Below are positions 34,882-46,389 of a stretch of DNA of 64,000 nucleotides, one piece after another (the first letter of the stretch is position 1; the number at the start of each line of letters is the position of its first letter). The notes under the pieces were generated by a model that searched no databases, was not told the DNA's origin, and saw only the letters and a list, made by a program, of their open reading frames with translations. Source of the DNA: Ulota crispa (Eukaryota; Streptophyta; Bryopsida; Orthotrichales; Orthotrichaceae). A program made the position numbers and the translations under genes. The stretch spans positions 18,657,419 through 18,721,418 of the forward strand of contig OY987243.1 in NCBI GenBank assembly GCA_963920765.1. Direction: 5' to 3'.

Positions 34882-36274
34882 TTAAAAAATATCCAAAACT
34901 ATTTAAAAGTTTATAGAATTTTAATTTTATAATTGCAAGGTTTTAATTCTGCAATTTTTCATGATTTCATGTTATTTGAAGCTATCAAACTATAGAGGCT
35001 ATTTTAACAAAATAAAGTTTTTTTTACAAAAAAACTAGCAGTAAGTAATAATTATTAATGAATCCAACTTTTGCCTGCAGCAATCTTTTTGAGATTTGTG
35101 AATTCCAATAAAAATTTACAAACAAAATCAAAAGGATGGAAATACACAATTTTTTTAAAATTTCTAAACACCTTCTCTGATTTTAGCTCATAATTTTTGA
35201 TAAAAAAAATTGAAATCCAAAAAAAGTGTTGCCAGTGCAAGTAAAATACATTTACCAACTTTTTTTAATTCTAAGTTTTTTGGAGAAAAGTCCTTTAATG
35301 TGCCGAAATAGCCTCCAAAGTCTACTGGCTTACCAAAAACATGAATATTTAATGCATAAATACAATCATGATTTTACAATGCACATGTGTGAGTGCATGT
35401 GTGCTAGTGGTTGTGAATGATGTGGTAATCTTGTGGTTTGTAAACCCGGTGGTGGGAGGTTTAAACTTCACTACTGGCAACTCTGCTTGACATTGCGGGT
35501 AGTTGTCCAATCCCTAAAAAAATTTCACTTTTTAATTTTTTTTTTAAAATTATAAAAAAATTTTTTTTTTAAATTTTTAAAAAAAACTGAACAACATATA
35601 ATACGTGAAAATTAACAGAAAACAACAAATAATCAACAAAAAATCAACAGAAAATCAACATACTCTTATTGAAAAGTACCCAAATCAACTTGACCAAATC
35701 AATAGAAAAAATCAATAATTTTTTATTGAAATTCTATTGATTTTGTGCTAAATTTTCTACTAGTGTGAGGAGGAAGATGTCTCTAAAAAGGATCCTAAAC
35801 CAGCTTGTGCAGTGCCAGTGATGTTAAATTGTTTTTATAAGTAAGTTTGTCTACTATGATTAAGTGTTTTTCTTAATTTCTCTTTCAATACATGCTAGTT
35901 TTTTGGATTTAACTAATGATCATTAATTTTGCTATATTTGCAGCTCAAGCTTGAGTTATGCTCCTCTTTTTTCAAAGCATAGTGATGACGATATTTCCGA
36001 GGATTCTTTTGTTCTTCCTTCCTATGCTAAGAAGACTGCTCACGCCCAAACTGCTAGTTGTCAAACTGCTCGCTACCTTTGCAAGTATTATGGTGATGCT
36101 AGAGTAGTTAAATACTTAGATTTGTGTACAAATGACTCTCCAGCAACTAAGTCATTGCCATCTTTGAACTTTACTAATGATATTTCAGCCACTCCAATTT
36201 CCACCTCAGTCTACTTAGGAGAGTCTCTTATGGATTTAGAATGTACTGTAAATACTCCAAGCGTGGCTCCTTGA

Positions 36275-37628
36275 TTTTATTGAATTTAGGCAATTTTTCT
36301 TTTTTTTCTTTGTTGCGTGCATTCTGTGCTCTAATTCATTCTCTGCAGAGTGTGATGCACTTCCAATCTAAGAAATACTTGTTTTTATCGTATTTCAATA
36401 TCTTTTACTATCTCTATGATTTGCCTTGTTAATTTCATTGTTTGAATATTTGGACATTTGACACTTGTTATTTTAGTCAGATTTTTATGTTTAGTTTTAA
36501 TCCCATTCTATATTCATTGCTGAATTCCACACTCCTCTAACCTAGATAGTGTTATTTTTCATATCTTTGTGTCTTTCAAATAATTATAATCTGTTCATAT
36601 TGGTTAGTCAAGTCAAATGTTTTTTTTGTTTTTTACTTCATAAAGGTATTTTAATTGGATTGATTTGCACAAAAATTTGCCCACGGCCTTACGGTGCTTT
36701 TCTACGGTCATAGGTTTTTCATATTTTATTTACAATATTTTATGCTAACGGCTGACGGCTCACAGAGTTACACTCACATAATAGCATTTCCCATCTGGAG
36801 GTCTAGGGAGGTCATATTGGGGTACCTTGATCATGCCATTACCCAATGTTGTTTTCTAATGTTTTGTCTTTAAAACAAATTTGACTGCAAAGTTTCTAAT
36901 GCTTTTCACGCATTGAATTTCATTGGCAACATTGTCGTGAATTACTCCGTCTAAATTTTAGAATTAGGTCATGTGGACAAAAATATTGTTAAATGTGATA
37001 AATCTCTATATTTAATATAATACTAGTCATAATTATGCAATATTTAACTATGTTTGGACTCTATAAACAATAATTTATGTGCAAAACATTTAAGTGTCTT
37101 TTACTATTTTGCATGCATCATGTGTAAAATATTGGGAGATTCATGTCCCGCAACACGGGAAGATTTCTTCACGTTTTATAAACAAACAAATTACATAAAT
37201 ATTCTAGATTTAGTTAAACATGACATGCTTTTGTTGCAATTTAAATGAATTGGTAAAGAAATTCTAAATTTAGTCACACTTGTAAATAGTGATCACTAGA
37301 CACATGGAAAGAAAAGTTGCATTTGCATAGCTGATCCAAACAAACCATGTCATTACAAGCTTGGAAAAGCATTGCTTCAAATACTCTTGTTTTTTCAAAA
37401 AGAAAATTGGATTGTGCCAAGAGTCTTGAAGTTGTTTTCATGAGTGCATTTTTTTTATATAATTTTTAGTTGAAAATCTCTTATGTAATAGTTTTATGAA
37501 ATGATTTTCTTTCATGTGTGGAGGTATAAAGACCCCCTGTATTCTTGAGTTTGCAAAGTATATATGGAGGCATGACTAAACTTTACTGCACCAAGGAAAA
37601 TCATCCTAAGGCTCTTTTCTAGAGCACA
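36275..37628. other. Intergenic downstream of the methylase-like gene
   Basis: AT-rich; the first part probably contains the 3'UTR. No further gene or defined repeat seen. Confidence 0.5.
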
Positions 37629-37632
37629 TTAA

Positions 37633-38571
37633 CCCCTAAACCACAAAAGTTTGTTCAACAGTTGGTTGAAAGTTCAGATAGGTTCCAATGAAGTCAAGTT
37701 TTGGCAGATGATTCTAAAATTTGGAGACAAGGTGCACACAATGAATACCTTTGGGTACAAATATAAACACTTTGATTGGATGCTCAAGTAAAAACTTATG
37801 TTGTCTAAAAGAATTTGGGCAATTTGGCATCTTTGGAGAATCTTATGCTAAAACTCTCACTGATTTTTGAAATTTGGCATGTATGTACTAATAAAATATG
37901 ATACACAATTGTCAAAAAAATAATATAAATAGAGCTCTCACATCACAACCTAAGAGGAATCAAACTTTGTTAACTATATTTGGGTGGTTACAAGAAAAGA
38001 TATTTTCTTCTAACTTCAAGCCCTATTATCTATCAATCTATAAATCCAAATTTCTTGAATTTTTTTTCCATATTCTCAAGGTTTGTCTCTAACTTCTTGC
38101 CATTTAGATTTCAAATAGAAGACTTCCTTATTGCACAAGAAATTATGAAAAAATGACTAGTATATTGCCAATTCACTGAACCTCCTTGCATAACAAGGTG
38201 GTTTAGAATAAGCTAGGTTCTATATTTGCTTCTAAAAATTTTCATGAGTGAACCTAACATCATGTATTTGAGAACAGTCAAAAATCTTGTTTTTGTGTAG
38301 AGCAAAAAATTTACTTTAGGAGGGCTTGAAGTCTGCTGACCTTTTTTTGCAAGAATGAAAAAAAGTTGCTTTTCTCACTTCAAACATTATAACCTTACAA
38401 TCTATGCAGTCAAATGAGCTGGAATTTTTTCCACACGTTGCCTCACTTGTATGCTACAATTTTGTATAGTTGAAACTCAAAAACTAGTTTTTATTTTGAA
38501 TTTTAAATAAATCATCAAAAGTGGCAATTTTGGTCTTATTTTTCTCTACAACACTTGTCAGACTTTCGGGG
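37633..38571 (-). mobile_element. Diverged TTAA-family element (939 bp)
   Basis: Flanked by TTAA at 37629-37632 and 38572-38575. The ends are CCCCTAAACCACAAAAG and, as complement, CCCCGAAAGTC. The right part (around AAAAGTGGCAATTTTGG and GAGCAAAAAATTTAC) aligns with copies A and G, so it is a distant member of the same family. Confidence 0.65.
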
Positions 38572-38575
38572 TTAA

Positions 38576-39805
38576 ATTGAAAATTTCTAAGTTGGTATGA
38601 AGTAACTTGAGGAGGTAACTACAATTTATCAAAGCAAAAGGGACACAAATAGCTATTCTTGATCATAGGTTGCACCGCTCATGATTTAGAAGCTACTTGT
38701 AAATAGAGCACATGAGTCTAAAAAGCAATCAATACAAAACCAAGGATGCTCAAATAAGTCCTTTAAAGCGTGCAAGTAATGTCAAACATGGACTTGGATG
38801 CATTACCTCTTAAAGCACCCATTCCATATTCTAATACTCAAACTCTAATTGAAAACATGTTTTTATTTATTTTTATATGACGTTAATCTATATTTTATTC
38901 AAAGACAATTCTCAATACAATTATGACCAACAAGTAGACTAAGCAATAGCCCTTGTCACTCTATTCAATCCCTAAAACCACCCGTGTACAAGGATAATTT
39001 CTCACCATAAATGTGTGGTCCATTTTTAAAACTCTCTGCACTATTTTTGACACTTTTATAGGAATGGTGTTGTGATGCAAGGGAAGCTATTTAGTGAGCA
39101 TAGAGCCATGAGCCGTGAGCAATGAGCTGGGAATTTTGAGCATAAAATATCTTTTAACACAAATCAAAGGAAAAATATAGGAAAAACTACAATCATTTTT
39201 TTTAAAAGTGAACATTTTTTTTTGTTCAAAGGTGATAAACATTTTCCTAAGACTGAGGCAATTGAAGACCCTATAACCAAGTGAAATAAAATAGTTACTA
39301 GCTAGAAACTCAAGTTGGTTGTAGAAAAATGGAACATTTTCCACAAAGCTGATTTTTATAGGTAATCCAAGTTAGTAATACATATTGAAGTTATCACATG
39401 AAAACATTGAGGTAAAATAAGAGAGCAAACACTCTTTGAAAAAACAAGCAAAGTCTTGGTAAACATTTTGAAAGCCTTTGGGTCAAAATTCAATAAGAGG
39501 TTCAATATTGACTCTCATTAATTGTTAGAAATTCTAAAAACTACTGATAATACAAATTTTTTCTAATTGGAAAAAAACCTTTCCCAAAACCAATTTTTGG
39601 GATATGAATTTTGTATTTGTGAGAGAATATTGGTGATTTATAGTGAGTTTTTTGATAACTTCTTTAAGATATTTCATCATGATGCAAGGTCTTGAAAAAT
39701 CATCATAAAGTTCAATCCAAATCATTGTAAAACTCTTAGACATGAAAATTTCAAAAGTCCCAAAATTAGGTTTTGTTCAAATTAATATTGTGTTTTATCC
39801 TCCAC
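38576..39805. other. Intergenic, nothing recognised
   Basis: AT-rich. A GAGCCATGAGCCGTGAGCAA cluster at 39102 resembles the motif runs at 19040 and 21300. No gene supported. Confidence 0.5.
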
Positions 39806-39808
39806 CTT

Positions 39809-40080
39809 CATAACATTTAGTAGCATGAAGAGAGGCTGCCTTTCCCTCTCTTCAAGTATCATCCAAAAACTTCATCATGACAAAAAAAAAAAAAAAAAAA
39901 AAAAAATCTTTTTTGACATGGCTGGGCCTCCACATTGGCATATGTGCACTAAACCGAGACTCTCTTTCATAAACTCTCTGACAAATTTAGCTAAGTGTCT
40001 CCATAGCTAAAGAATGGTGTGGCATATTCCACACCATTCCCTTGGAGGGAGGGCAACCTTTACTAGTGCTACTGAACGGT
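39809..40080. repeat. Dispersed repeat shared with 59.66-59.93 kb
   Basis: Direct copy of 59660-59930: AGAGAGGCTNCCTTTCCCTC, ACTTCATCATGACA, then ACATGTGTGCACTAAAC-like, then CATATTCCACACCATTC-like. The central poly(A) (39882-39906) is replaced by (TA)n in the other copy. Confidence 0.75.
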
Positions 40081-40081
40081 A

Positions 40082-40908
40082 TGTTTGGCAGCCCTTCACC
40101 AATCCTATTTGACTTTACCTATGTGTTTCTTTTAAAAGGACAAAAAGACAATGTCGGACAATCTAAGATACAACAAACCAAGACTTAGACATCAACTCAA
40201 ACCATGTCAATTATATAACAAAATTTGGAATTTGACTAGTGTGAAGCAAATAGAAAAGTAGGCATAAAACAACTTCAAAGAAAAAATCTAACCATATGTA
40301 GCCAATTGACTTAAATAAAGAAAAAAAATCTTCAAAAGACTACAAGTTTGAAGAACTTAAACAATTTAGTGAATCAAATTAGGGAAGCTAATTGTAACCG
40401 CAAAGGTATTTAGATGCAATTATGCAATGTGGGTACCGTTCGAAGTTGCTTCACTTTGAAAACTAAAAGTTGAAGCATATGAAAACTTAATTATTTAGAA
40501 ACATCATTGTCCATATCCAATTCACAAACTACTATAAGTGTGCATTACAAATTATTACAATGCGCCCACTACCTATGTTTAGGTGGATAAAAAAAAATTT
40601 AGCAGATCAAGTAAACAAAACATAATATGCTTATCAATTTTAATTGCAGTACTAGTGTAATAATCTTTCTCAAATTTTAAAACTACATTGCAGGACAATT
40701 AAATTGTTGATTATATAGCAAGACCAACTGAGTCTTATGTAGAATAGCATGAATGTTTGAATCATCAATCAAGACATGTTTTAAAGTACTTCTACTGAGT
40801 AATTGCAAAGTTTACGTGAAACATGTTATCCACATAGAAACTATGTTCTTCAATAAACAATCTTCTTATCAAAAAACTTGGTTTCATATGCAATGGTTAA
40901 TACTATAA
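40082..40908. other. Intergenic, nothing recognised
   Basis: AT-rich with no supported gene. Confidence 0.5.
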
Positions 40909-40914
40909 TATTAA

Positions 40915-41806
40915 CCCCTAAATGTCCAAGGGTATTTTTCTTGTTTTGGAAGGCAATTTTGAAGATTTTGAACTGTACTTGTAAGGTTGTTATTAACTTA
41001 TTATACATCAAAACAAAACTATAACCATAGGATCTTGAACTTCAAAGCTTTTAGATGATGCTACTAAATAAACCTCAAAAAAGGCTGCAAGGATTTTGAG
41101 ATATTTTTGATTGAATTTGGATGAGTATGGAATTGATTGATTTTTTTAGCGGCCCAAAACTTCTAACGCAAAAATGGCAATTTTTGTGTACAAAAACGGG
41201 AAACAAGCACTTATGATGATTTAGCATTGTTATTGTTGCTTCAAAACTTTTGACCCCCTTCTAAATCCATGACCACAATTTCATAAATGAGGCAGCAATG
41301 CAATTGCAAGAAAGCTACTATCTAATACAAAGAATTTTCTTAACTCCAATAATTGGCCAAAAATCACTATGAGTGAAAGAGAGTTCAACAATGACTGAAT
41401 TTTAATTTGCACAACAAAGACGTTCCAAGTGAGATTAGCCCTAAACTCTTGGGGAATTTATTAGATGATGGATTTTCAATGGAAGGGCCCTCACTGCCCA
41501 AGAGAGTGTCCAAGGAAAATCTTGATTTTATTCTCAATTTGTTACGTGCCTTTCCAATGTGGCAGCTTGTTAGAGGCTCTTTAGTGACACCATTCATCAC
41601 ACTTTTTGGTGCACAAGAGGTATCTTTGCAATTTAGCCTCCACCAAAAACAGTTGGATTAACGTATGGAGGACATTAAGATTGAACATTAAAGTTAACTT
41701 CAAACAACAATAACTCCAAAAAAACTTTAAAATAATCAAATCTTTGCCTTGAACAAATTTCACAGTTTCTTAAAAGACAAAGTTTGATGCCTTTGGCATT
41801 TCAAGG
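40915..41806. mobile_element. TTAA-flanked element (892 bp), first of a chain
   Basis: Lies between TTAA at 40911-40914 and TTAA at 41807-41810. The ends CCCCTAAATGTCCAAGG and, as complement, CCTTGAAATGCCAAAGG are imperfect inverted repeats. The right-hand TTAA is also the left flank of the next element. Confidence 0.6.
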
Positions 41807-41810
41807 TTAA

Positions 41811-42038
41811 CCCTTAAACAACCAAGCAACCATAGTACATGGTACGTAAGCTGATGTATAACTAGCCTTTGCTACCAACAAAAAGTTTTAATTTGGGATC
41901 TTGACTACCTCACTAAAACAACACTGATCTATTTTCTAACTTCTTTGTTGATCTCAAATGTAGTAAAAGTGTGGATGCATGCCAAATACAAGAAAAATAC
42001 ATCATATTGTATTCTGTACTATGGGCTGCTTGGTTGTT
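41811..42038. mobile_element. TTAA-flanked 228-bp MITE, second of a chain
   Basis: Lies between TTAA at 41807 and TTAA at 42039. The ends CCCTTAAACAACCAAGCA and TGCTTGGTTGT are inverted. A second copy of the interior (shared GCATTGATCTATT-like, ATGTAATAAAAGTGTGGAT-like motifs) is at 63530-63761. Confidence 0.7.
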
Positions 42039-42042
42039 TAAC

Positions 42043-42605
42043 CCCTAAAGGACCAAGCCCTTTTTTCTGTGAAAATCATTGAAAACTGCCACTTTTGGGG
42101 GAATGAGTAAAAAGCTAAGAAAAAAAGTTTTTTTTGAAAATCCAACCATAGGATCTTGCACTAGACTACTAGAGCTATGCGTGGAAAAAAAATCAGCTCG
42201 TTTCACATGAAGAGGAGTGAGATATTGACATCTAAAGTGAAAAAAAATGTTTTTTTCCCTGCTGCCCAAAGATTTTAGAAGCCTTTGACCAATCGTATAA
42301 CAAAACAAAAAAATGCTCTATGCAAAGTTGAGGTTTATTTTTCTCATGTTCAAGATCAAGTTGGGTATTTGTAGAAGAAATTCAAATGAATTGGAGGTAT
42401 ACAACATGCTTCAAAAAATCTTGCAATACCAGGAGGTAATGAAATTTGCAAATGCACTAGGCAAAATTAGAGGATTTGTGTAGAATTATAAAATTCAAAA
42501 TACACTAATTGAAACGGTGAAAACAATGGAATGTTGGTACACTACCACTTGAAAAAAAATTAAAATTAAAAAACAGATACAAAAGGTCCTCAAAAAATTG
42601 ATATG
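42043..42605 (+). mobile_element. TTAA-family copy D, left part only
   Basis: Starts CCCCTAAAGGACCAAGCCC directly after TTAA (42039-42042) and follows copies B and C for about 560 bp, then stops. The missing right end may be the fragment at 56675-56887. Confidence 0.7.
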
Positions 42606-42639
42606 TAAAGTCCTCTGTAAATTTGAGAAACGAGCATAT

Positions 42640-43190
42640 GAAGAGGGGGTTCCTGGATCCCATGGCCCGGGTCCCTTTACCCCAACCCTCTCAGCCGCAG
42701 CCCTACCCTGCAGCAACAGCCACGGGGCAGGACATGCGGGCCTCCCATTTTCCCGTCAGATGGGTTGGGGATGAGATCGGGCTCCCCACCCGGTCTTTAC
42801 TCCGGCTTGGTCCCGCTCCGCTATTGCTCCCCGCTCCGTGCTCCGCTGCCGGTTTGCTCCCCGCTCCCGTCTAGCGCCGCAGCCGGCTCGTTGTCGCTCC
42901 CTGCTCCCTCCCGCGCTGCTGCCGCTCCCCGATCCCTTTCCGTGATGCTGCCGCTCCCCGATCCCCTTCAATGATGCTGTCGCTCTCCGCTCCCCTCCCG
43001 CGCCGGAGTTGCTCGGTGTCGCTCCCTGCTGGTTCGCAGCACGTTCGCCCTAGTTCCTATTGCTCTCTGTCGTTAGTGGTTCCACGTCAGCTTGCGTTTC
43101 TTGTGTTGACATGCTTGCGGTCCCACATGCTGCAATACTGCAGCATTTTCTTGTTGCTGGATTTACCAATTGTTCCCTCCTCCAAGTAAG
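42640..43190. other. GC-rich island with short tandem units
   Basis: About 550 bp of strongly GC-rich, C-biased sequence in AT-rich surroundings. GCTGCCGCTCCCCGATCCC is repeated at 42918 and 42948 with variants before and after. Open frames exist on both strands but look compositional. Identity unknown. Confidence 0.5.
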
Positions 43191-43605
43191 TTACTGATGT
43201 TATTCTCATTCACTCCCGAATCATCGGGTACTATAACATTTCCAATTATATCATTGGAATGCTGTTGGATACAGATCAATTGAACTCACCAGTGTCTCTC
43301 ACAGTTGCTGGTGATCACTGGCTTGTTACTCCAAAGTTGGCTCCCCTGTGTGCCCCTTCCTGTAAAGAAAAAAAATTTAGCGATTCAAGAATAAAATTCA
43401 GTGAAGCCTCTATTTTGAACAGATGTAATTAATTGTAAAAAAAGTATATACTCATTTAATTATGATTACCCAGTACATAAATAATATACATGAATGTTTT
43501 TTACATAATTCCAAATATACTACTACATCAATAAATATATATAACGACTAAGATGTATTATATAAAGAGGGTTTAGAATATAAACTTACAAGTCCATTTT
43601 TTGTC

Positions 43606-45246
43606 TTACTGAAGGTTCTCATGATACTTTTGGAAATACCCCTTATGCCAGCACATAAACTTATTGTCACATAATGGACAATAAGTTTTAGGGTGTGTTA
43701 CTGGAAGGGATCCATCGTTACATACAACGCATGGGCCCCTTGTAGAAGTAGTTGCCGGAAAACAAACTTTTCAATGTAGTGTTCCATTTGGCAAAATCAG
43801 TTTAGGGTTCCAATTTTGTGTAAGAGCTTCACAAAGTTGGGTTCTAAACTGCAAATGCGTCATTGGAGGAGGGGGAGGAGTACAATATTTACACTTATCA
43901 AAGTAAACAATGTACATGTTCATGATGGTTGTATCAATAAGAAAAAAAATACCCTATGCTACCATTTGTGAGACCGAGTTTGGCATGAGTAGGATGCCCG
44001 AAGTTAATCCGCCACATCAGCTCCTCTCATATGTGTAGTATACTCAACGAGCATAGGAGATGTAGGAATTTCCTTGCGTACTGCACAATTACGTCGCGGT
44101 ACTTTCACAAGAGGAAATTCGCCCAGAGATTGTAATGGAACCATGTGCGTGGAAAGAATAAACACAAGCCTCTTATCCTTCCACAATATATCACTAATAG
44201 ACCTAGATTCGTGCATTTGCCATACTAAATTGCCTTGTGCACTTTTGGCAAAAAAATTTGTATTTTTTAAAATTAAAGGAAGTCCAATTCTATTTGCCCA
44301 TACAGTTCTCGTAGCATATATGTGGTTTTTTAATAATTCTTGGAAAAGAGGTATGCTAGTTAAAAAATTATCCATAATTATGACATGACCCCAACCCTCA
44401 TATATAGACAACAACTGCAAGACGACATTGTGTGTTAATTTAGGGTGACCATGTAATAATATGGCTTTGTTTGTTAAAGTAGAATCTTTTCCATAGTACA
44501 CCTCAAAATTTGATACAAACTTAGAAACCAAATCCGCTAAACACCACACTTTAATTCCCAATTTTTCTAGCTTTTGTGGCATATATTGTTTGGTTGGGCA
44601 ATAAGAACCTTTATATCTAATCATCATCTCATCAATTGTACCAAAACTTGTCAACATTCCATGACGACTAACAAGTTTTCCTAACTGCATCTAGCAACCA
44701 TTGTACTTGTCCCATTTTATCTTACCCTGGTAATTTTTTATCTTGAACATAAGTTTGTGAATTTGTAATATGTAAACACCTAGTTAATAAATTGAAGCGT
44801 CCTTGAGACATTGGGTTTGAAATTATTGGACAATAAAAAAATGTACCTTTTTTTACTAGTATGATTTTAGGTTAGGTTGTTTTTTCATTCCCATATACAA
44901 CAATTGCGATATAGACTTGTAATTCTTTTACAATAAATTCAATCCAAGATGAGCCTCCTTTAGTATTTCCCTTTGAGTCAAGGGCAGTGGCATACCTATC
45001 AGTCTCCGTGACAATATTGTGCAATGTAGCAAATGGCCAAAATACTCCAAATAATTGAAGAAACGACGGGAAAATCCGCCATGAGACATTCAATGAAGAT
45101 GCCCCCATAAAGTTCATGTGCTGAGGATCATAAGTAATAAAATCTTCATTCCACGACTCCTCCCAATAGATATGCCTGAAGTTCTGTTGGCCTTCTACAT
45201 CAACACTGTTGTCATTGATGTCTTCATTATTGACAACGTCATCCAC
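43606..45246 (-). pseudogene. Decayed piggyBac transposase
   Basis: Pieces in piggyBac order run leftward. Codons at 45246-44872 hold the N-terminal region with IVTETDRYAT and WIEFIVKELQVY. The 44690-44004 frame holds the catalytic core: IDEMMIRYKG (Asp20 of this 228-residue piece), IIMDNFLTS (Asp107) and WKDKRLVFILST (Asp172), so all three catalytic aspartates are present. Next comes SHKWWHRVFFFLID, near 43960. The C-terminal Cys/His zinc-binding domain (CVVC ... YCPLC ... CWHKGYF) ends at a stop at 43606. Between the first two pieces there is an in-frame TAA and a frameshift, and more shifts follow the core. It is not functional as it stands. piggyBac elements use TTAA targets, as do many elements here. 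No introns are evident. Confidence 0.85.
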
Positions 45247-45249
45247 TGA

Positions 45250-45974
45250 ATAATCTCTCTCTACTTACACGAAGTCGTCTTCATGTAGTCCACGAACTGC
45301 ATGTCCATTACATTAATATTAGAGGCTTAGTAATAGTCAATGACCATATCATTCCAAACCAATAAATATAGTACAGTACATCACACATTTCAAAAACTAA
45401 AAGCCAAAAACTATTGCAAACCAGTACATGTGAAATTCTATTATGTAAAAAAACCCTAAATCACTATACAATGAATACTTTCTGCAGTTGGTCATTCCAT
45501 ATCATATACATGAACATGCCAATACATGTGCAGTGCCATAAAATATTGCTTTACCCAAGAAATAATAAATTACACAATCATTATTTGTATGTGTTTTTGG
45601 TGACGTTGGTTATTTCTACAATTCATTATAGGATACAATATGGAATTTTGCACTGTGACAGCTACGTGGTAATATGTACTTTACCATAATGGAGAAATAC
45701 TTCATACTGTACTATACTGGAAGGAAACAAAAACAACTGGTCTTGTATAACGCCAAAGTTTCTATCTAAACCGCATACTACAAAGGGTGCCCGGTATTTT
45801 AGAAAACGAATACCATTAGATACTGAGAATGTCTTCTACATCCAATCCATTAATAATGTTGTATTATACTATGCAAGTACATGGGATTATGTTCAGACAT
45901 ATTCACCACGTGTTTGCAAAACACGCATGTCAATATAATTATGACTAAGAAGATTGAAATGGACTAAAGCAAAT
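45250..45974. other. Upstream flank of the piggyBac relic, no gene
   Basis: AT-rich with no supported gene. It may contain the decayed 5' end of the piggyBac element. Confidence 0.45.
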
Positions 45975-45975
45975 T

Positions 45976-46377
45976 GGGAATTGATATGTGTACCATACCC
46001 TTTGTACCACACTCGAGAGAAAATTTTAGATTTCTACCATCAAAAAGTTGAATTTGAGACTTTGGAATTCAGATTTGGACTTAAAGACCACGATTCAATC
46101 TAAGACCATTAAAAAAGTTGCAATTCAACAACACCCAATGAAAAAGCTTATCTTTTTTACAAACAAAAGTAAAAGTAACACTTTTCTCCCTACTTAAACT
46201 TTTTCATTGGGCGTTGTTGAATTGCAACTTCTTATATGGTTCTAGATTAAATCATAGTCTCTATGTCCAAATTTGAATTCCAAATTCTCAGATTCAACGT
46301 TTTGATGGTAGAAATCTAAAATTTTCTCTAGGGTGTGGTACAATAATTGAAAGTGTGTGGTACACATATCAATTCCC
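45976..46377. mobile_element. Mutator-type foldback element, copy 2
   Basis: A 402-bp element that starts GGGAATTGATATGTGTACCA and ends with its complement; the arms run to the centre. The flanks AAGCAAATT (45967-45975) and AAGAAAATT (46378-46386) form a 9-bp duplication with one change. It is a close relative of 34470-34881. Confidence 0.85.
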
Positions 46378-46389
46378 AAGAAAATTATG

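Larger units (their letters stand above)
32289..35765. mobile_element. 3.48-kb CACTA (En/Spm-type) element inside an exon
   Basis: The right end TTTTCTACTAGTG and left end CAATAATAGAAAA are 13-bp inverted repeats with two mismatches. TGA is duplicated at 32286-32288 and 35766-35768. Reading across the join with one TGA restores an open frame on both sides. The left third is packed with AATCTTTG-type repeats, as in the subterminal regions of CACTA elements. No transposase frame remains, so it is non-autonomous. A Mutator-type MITE (34470-34881) is nested inside it. Confidence 0.85.
30760..36274 (+). pseudogene. Methylase-like gene split by a CACTA transposon
   Basis: Predicted exons are 30760-30879, 30991-31010, 31306-31355, 31473-31593, about 31774-31823, 32126-32288 continued at 35769-35840, and 35944-36274 (stop 36272). 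Phases agree at every join. The exon near 31774 carries HPDDLVLDCTAS and the next one MGEATIHACCALQRHIIATED, an order like the FxGxG-type SAM-binding half of bacterial and mobile-element DNA methylases. The C-terminal ~110 residues are Ser/Thr-rich and unrecognised. Damage: a 3,477-bp CACTA element at 32289-35765 puts a stop into the sixth exon, and the exon near 31774 has no AG acceptor (TTG instead). The true N-terminus lies upstream and was not found. The gene is therefore probably dead, unless the insert is removed during splicing. The methylase call is tentative. Confidence 0.55.

Noticed and set aside
42623-43189. Overlapping open frames on both strands of the GC-rich island
   Set aside because: Frames are open because stop codons are rare at high GC; they are repetitive and have no domain.
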